The notes under the pieces are model-generated. The model worked only from the letters and a program-made list of their open reading frames with translations. It did no database searches and had not been told where the DNA came from. A stretch of 15,503 bases of DNA, from positions 1 through 15,503 of the forward strand of contig DWYO01000021.1 in the NCBI GenBank assembly GCA_019118725.1, read 5' to 3'. This document shows, piece after piece, positions 13,376 to 15,503 of the stretch; position 1 is the stretch's first letter, and the number at the start of each line of letters is the position of its first letter. The DNA is from Candidatus Parabacteroides intestinavium (GTDB lineage: Bacteria > Bacteroidota > Bacteroidia > Bacteroidales > Tannerellaceae). The position numbers and the translations under genes were made by a program.

Positions 13376-14608
13376 TTATCCAGCTACCTGTAATCGGTTT
13401 ACATCAGTTTTTGCAAATTTTTCTTTTGCATAGTCCAAAGTCACATGCAGTTCTTTTTCTTGTTTTGACGGCATACTGAACATGGCATCCATCATTATCG
13501 CCTCTACGATTGACCGCAGGCCACGTGCGCCTAATTTGAACTCCATGGCTTTGTCTACAATAAATTCATAGACTGCTTCGTCAAACGTCAGTTGGATATC
13601 ATCCATGGCAAACAGCTTGATGTATTGCTTGATGATTGAGTTCTTGGGCTCGGTCAGGATATTGCGCAAGGCTTGCCGGTCCAAAGGATTCAGATAGGTC
13701 AGAATCGGCAGACGGCCGATGATTTCGGGTATCAGCCCGAACGACTTCAAATCGGCCGGAGTGATGTACTTCAGCAGATTGTTACGGTCTACCTGATTGG
13801 TCTCCTTACTTGCCGCATAGCCTACGACACGGGTATTCAACCGTTGGGCGATTTTCTTCTCGATGCCGTCAAAAGCCCCGCCGCAGATAAACAGGATGTT
13901 TTTGGTGTCGACCGGAATCATCTTCTGCTCCGGATGCTTACGCCCTCCCTGGGGCGGAACGTTTACCACCGATCCTTCCAACAGTTTCAAAAGCCCCTGT
14001 TGGACACCTTCACCGCTGACATCGCGGGTGATGGACGGGTTATCGCCTTTTCGGGCTATCTTGTCGATTTCATCAATGAATACGATTCCGCGCTCAGCCG
14101 ACTCTACGTTATAATCGGCGGCTTGCAACAGACGGGTCAAGATACTTTCGATATCTTCTCCCACATATCCGGCTTGCGTCAATACGGTCGCATCCACAAT
14201 GGCAAACGGGACGTGCAGCAACTTGGCGATAGTGCGTGCCAGTAAGGTTTTTCCCGTTCCTGTCGAGCCGACCATAATGATGTTGGACTTTTCGATTTCC
14301 ACATCGTCATTGGTCTCCTCCTGCATCAACCGTTTGTAGTGGTTGTATACGGAAACCGACAGATAACGTTTGGCATCGTCTTGTCCGATCACGTACTGAT
14401 CCAAGAAATTCTTTATATCTTCGGGTTTTGGCAAATCCTCCCGATTGATATCCAATTTAGATTTTTTGTTTCCCAGTTGTTCTTTAACAATCTCGTATGC
14501 TTGTGTAGCGCATTCATCGCAGATAGCTCCGTTGATACCATTGATCAGAAGCCGTACATCCCGACTTGTTCTTCCACAAAACGTACAAGAATCGCCTGCT
14601 TTGGCCAT
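13376..14608 (-). CDS. clpX: ClpX, AAA+ unfoldase of the ClpXP protease
   Basis: Recognises and unfolds substrates and threads them into ClpP. The 410 residues open with the zinc-binding domain (C8, C11, C30, C33). The AAA+ module has Walker A GSTGTGKT (114-121, Lys120), Walker B with D179-E180 in GIVFIDEIDKIA, a sensor-region FICGGAFDGIEKKI, and GLIPEIIGRLP. The pore-loop GYVGED is intact. The ClpP-docking loop, IGF in E. coli, reads VGY here (262-264, in NTRVVGYAAS). This keeps a hydrophobic-Gly-aromatic pattern but is a clear variant. Length is normal for the family. It begins 16 bp after clpP and 33 bp before recQ on the same strand, so co-transcription is expected. Confidence 0.97.
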   Translation of the reverse strand: MAKAGDSCTFCGRTSRDVRLLINGINGAICDECATQAYEIVKEQLGNKKSKLDINREDLPKPEDIKNFLDQYVIGQDDAKRYLSVSVYNHYKRLMQEETNDDVEIEKSNIIMVGSTGTGKTLLARTIAKLLHVPFAIVDATVLTQAGYVGEDIESILTRLLQAADYNVESAERGIVFIDEIDKIARKGDNPSITRDVSGEGVQQGLLKLLEGSVVNVPPQGGRKHPEQKMIPVDTKNILFICGGAFDGIEKKIAQRLNTRVVGYAASKETNQVDRNNLLKYITPADLKSFGLIPEIIGRLPILTYLNPLDRQALRNILTEPKNSIIKQYIKLFAMDDIQLTFDEAVYEFIVDKAMEFKLGARGLRSIVEAIMMDAMFSMPSKQEKELHVTLDYAKEKFAKTDVNRLQVAG

Positions 14609-14624
14609 ATAATTCCTTTTTTTA

Positions 14625-15287
14625 TTATTTCTTCATTAAAATATCATCAATCATGCCATACTCTTTCGCTTCTTCGGCGGTCATCCAGAAATCACGGTCG
14701 CTATCGCGTTCCACATCTTCGAATGGTTTTCCGGAATGATTGGATATAATCGTATATAATTCTTTCTTTACTTTTAATATTTCGCGGGCTGTGATTTCGA
14801 TATCCGATGCCTGTCCCTGAACGCCACCCAGCGGTTGATGGATCATCACGCGTGAGTGTTTCAAGGCGAACCGTTTGCCTTTGGCTCCGGCAACCAACAG
14901 GACAGAGGCCATTGAAGCCGCGATGCCGGTACAAATGGTAGATACATCCGAACCGATGAACTGCATCGTGTCGTAAATGCCATAGCCGGCATATACCGAA
15001 CCGCCCGGCGAGTTGATATAAATAGAGATATCCTTGCCCGGATCGCTCGAATCCAGATAGAGCAGCTGGGCCTGGATTACATTTGCTGTATAGTCATCGA
15101 TTTGGGTTCCTAAAAATATGATACGGTCCATCATCAAACGCGAAAAGACATCCATCTGAGCCACATTCAGCTGACGCTCCTCGATAATGGTCGGCGAGAT
15201 GTAGCTGCTTGTAATGTTCATGTAACTGTCCAGCGCGGTTCCGCTCATTCCCAAATGCTTGGTCGCATATTTTCTGAAATCTTCCAT
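14625..15287 (-). CDS. clpP: ClpP, ATP-dependent protease proteolytic subunit
   Basis: Serine peptidase forming the tetradecameric chamber used with ClpX. The start at 15287 gives 220 residues beginning MEDFRKYATKHLGMSG, the Bacteroidales-type N-terminus. ATGs at 15305 and 15326 would add unconserved leader residues. The catalytic triad is Ser125 in GIAASMAS, His150 in MIHQPLGG, and Asp199 in SDRDFW. The oxyanion-side segment INSPGGSV is at 91-98. A short propeptide before the LNV.QMDVFSRLM core is likely removed. A -7 box with a spaced TTG lies about 80 bp upstream, so the gene can be transcribed independently of tig. clpX follows after 16 bp. Confidence 0.97.
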   Translation of the reverse strand: MEDFRKYATKHLGMSGTALDSYMNITSSYISPTIIEERQLNVAQMDVFSRLMMDRIIFLGTQIDDYTANVIQAQLLYLDSSDPGKDISIYINSPGGSVYAGYGIYDTMQFIGSDVSTICTGIAASMASVLLVAGAKGKRFALKHSRVMIHQPLGGVQGQASDIEITAREILKVKKELYTIISNHSGKPFEDVERDSDRDFWMTAEEAKEYGMIDDILMKK

Positions 15288-15326
15288 AATTAATTTGTTT
15301 ATCATAAAAATCCGTAGAAAGCACAC

Positions 15327-15442
15327 AAAAGGGATTTCCCTTATTCATTTCTCAACGGGTAAACAAAGTTATAAATAAATTTCTAAAAGCAGCAATTTAT
15401 TTTTCGTTCCGTCGAGATATTTTTTTGAGGAAAATCCCTTTT
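15327..15442. repeat. Inverted repeat around the clpP promoter
   Basis: AAAAGGGATTT (15327-15337) has an exact reverse complement AAATCCCTTTT at 15432-15442, on either side of the clpP promoter. The proximal copy also forms a local palindrome, AAGGGATTTCCCTT (15329-15342), which would be a short hairpin in the clpP leader. It could be an operator for stress control of clpP. The regulator is unknown, and 11-bp AT-rich repeats can arise by chance. Confidence 0.4.
15364..15395 (-). promoter_or_regulatory. Putative clpP promoter
   Basis: On the minus strand a -7 box TAACTTTG (15371-15364) matches TAnnTTTG, and a TTG (15395-15393) lies 21 bp upstream, close to the Bacteroidetes -33/-7 spacing. 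The predicted leader to the ATG at 15287 is about 70 nt and contains the AAGGGATTTCCCTT hairpin. Confidence 0.55.
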
Positions 15443-15452
15443 CGGTTATTTT

Positions 15453-15471
15453 AAGCCTCTTTTAAAGGCTT
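15453..15471. terminator. Small hairpin between the upstream gene and clpP
   Basis: AAGCCT (15453-15458) and AGGCTT (15466-15471) form a 6-bp stem with a 7-nt loop. The T-run follows only on the plus strand (GGCTTTTTAG). On the minus strand, where the upstream gene would end, the 3' flank is AAAATAA, so termination there would be inefficient. Confidence 0.3.
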
Positions 15472-15483
15472 TTTAGAATTATC

Positions 15484-15503
15484 TTACTCAAATAACTTGG
15501 CAA
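15484..15503 (-). CDS. tig: Possible 3' end of trigger factor gene (partial)
   Basis: On the minus strand the last bases read GCC AAG TTA TTT GAG TAA, giving a C-terminus AKLFE followed by a stop, preceded by a codon ending in TT. Trigger factor normally precedes clpP and clpX in bacteria, and Bacteroidales trigger factors, as I recall, end in a similar EFxKxFE sequence. Only six codons are visible, so this rests on gene order plus a short tail and remains tentative. The other two minus-strand frames give no better candidate. Confidence 0.35.

Noticed and set aside
13673..14245. 190-codon plus-strand frame opposite clpX
   Set aside because: It lies fully opposite the AAA+ core of clpX and has no independent support.
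15094..15348. 84-codon minus-strand frame overlapping the clpP start
   Set aside because: It is out of frame with clpP, and its translation has no recognisable feature.

Overview
This window looks like a chromosomal core region of a strictly or facultatively anaerobic Bacteroidales bacterium, most likely Parabacteroides/Bacteroides-like. Three things point there. Putative promoters fit the Bacteroidetes -7 box TAnnTTTG. Ribosome binding sites are not obvious. The MutL, ClpP, ClpX and RecQ proteins have the sequence character of this order (for example a MutL with the DQHRAH variant, and a ClpP starting MEDFRKYATKHLG). The genus is inference from memory of these families, not from a search.

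Layout. (1) Positions 1-2882, plus strand: a regulated-looking leader, then nrdD and nrdG, the anaerobic class III ribonucleotide reductase and its radical-SAM activase. (2) Positions 2916-5092, minus strand: a small C-tail-anchored membrane protein whose stop codon overlaps the start of mutL (TAATG). (3) Positions 5093-5638: a gene-poor stretch with a promoter, inverted repeats and an 82-codon plus-strand ORF that resembles a secreted beta-sandwich/sorting domain without its signal peptide. It is probably a gene remnant. (4) Positions 5639-11044, minus strand: a tight four-gene outer-membrane-biogenesis operon. It encodes a two-parvulin SurA/PpiD-type foldase, a SurA-N-like lipoprotein, a second SurA-type protein, and an OstA/LptA-like periplasmic protein. 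(5) Positions 11084-11139: a large interrupted inverted repeat between recQ and that operon. (6) Positions 11162-15287, minus strand: clpP-clpX-recQ with short spacers, preceded by its own leader and probably by the last codons of trigger factor (tig) at the right edge.

Functionally the window combines anaerobic dNTP synthesis, DNA mismatch repair and recombination, cytoplasmic proteolysis, and folding and transport of outer-membrane components. It is mostly ordinary core genome. The observations most worth a second look are regulatory or concern family variants. They are the repeat/palindrome array upstream of nrdDG, the degenerate endonuclease motif of MutL, the foldase/OstA operon with a parvulin-less lipoprotein, the recQ/ppi intergenic inverted repeat that merges with a -7 box, the ORF remnant near 5.2-5.6 kb, and the variant ClpP-docking loop of ClpX. 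I see no mobile element, CRISPR array, rRNA or tRNA, and no clear novel defence-type system.
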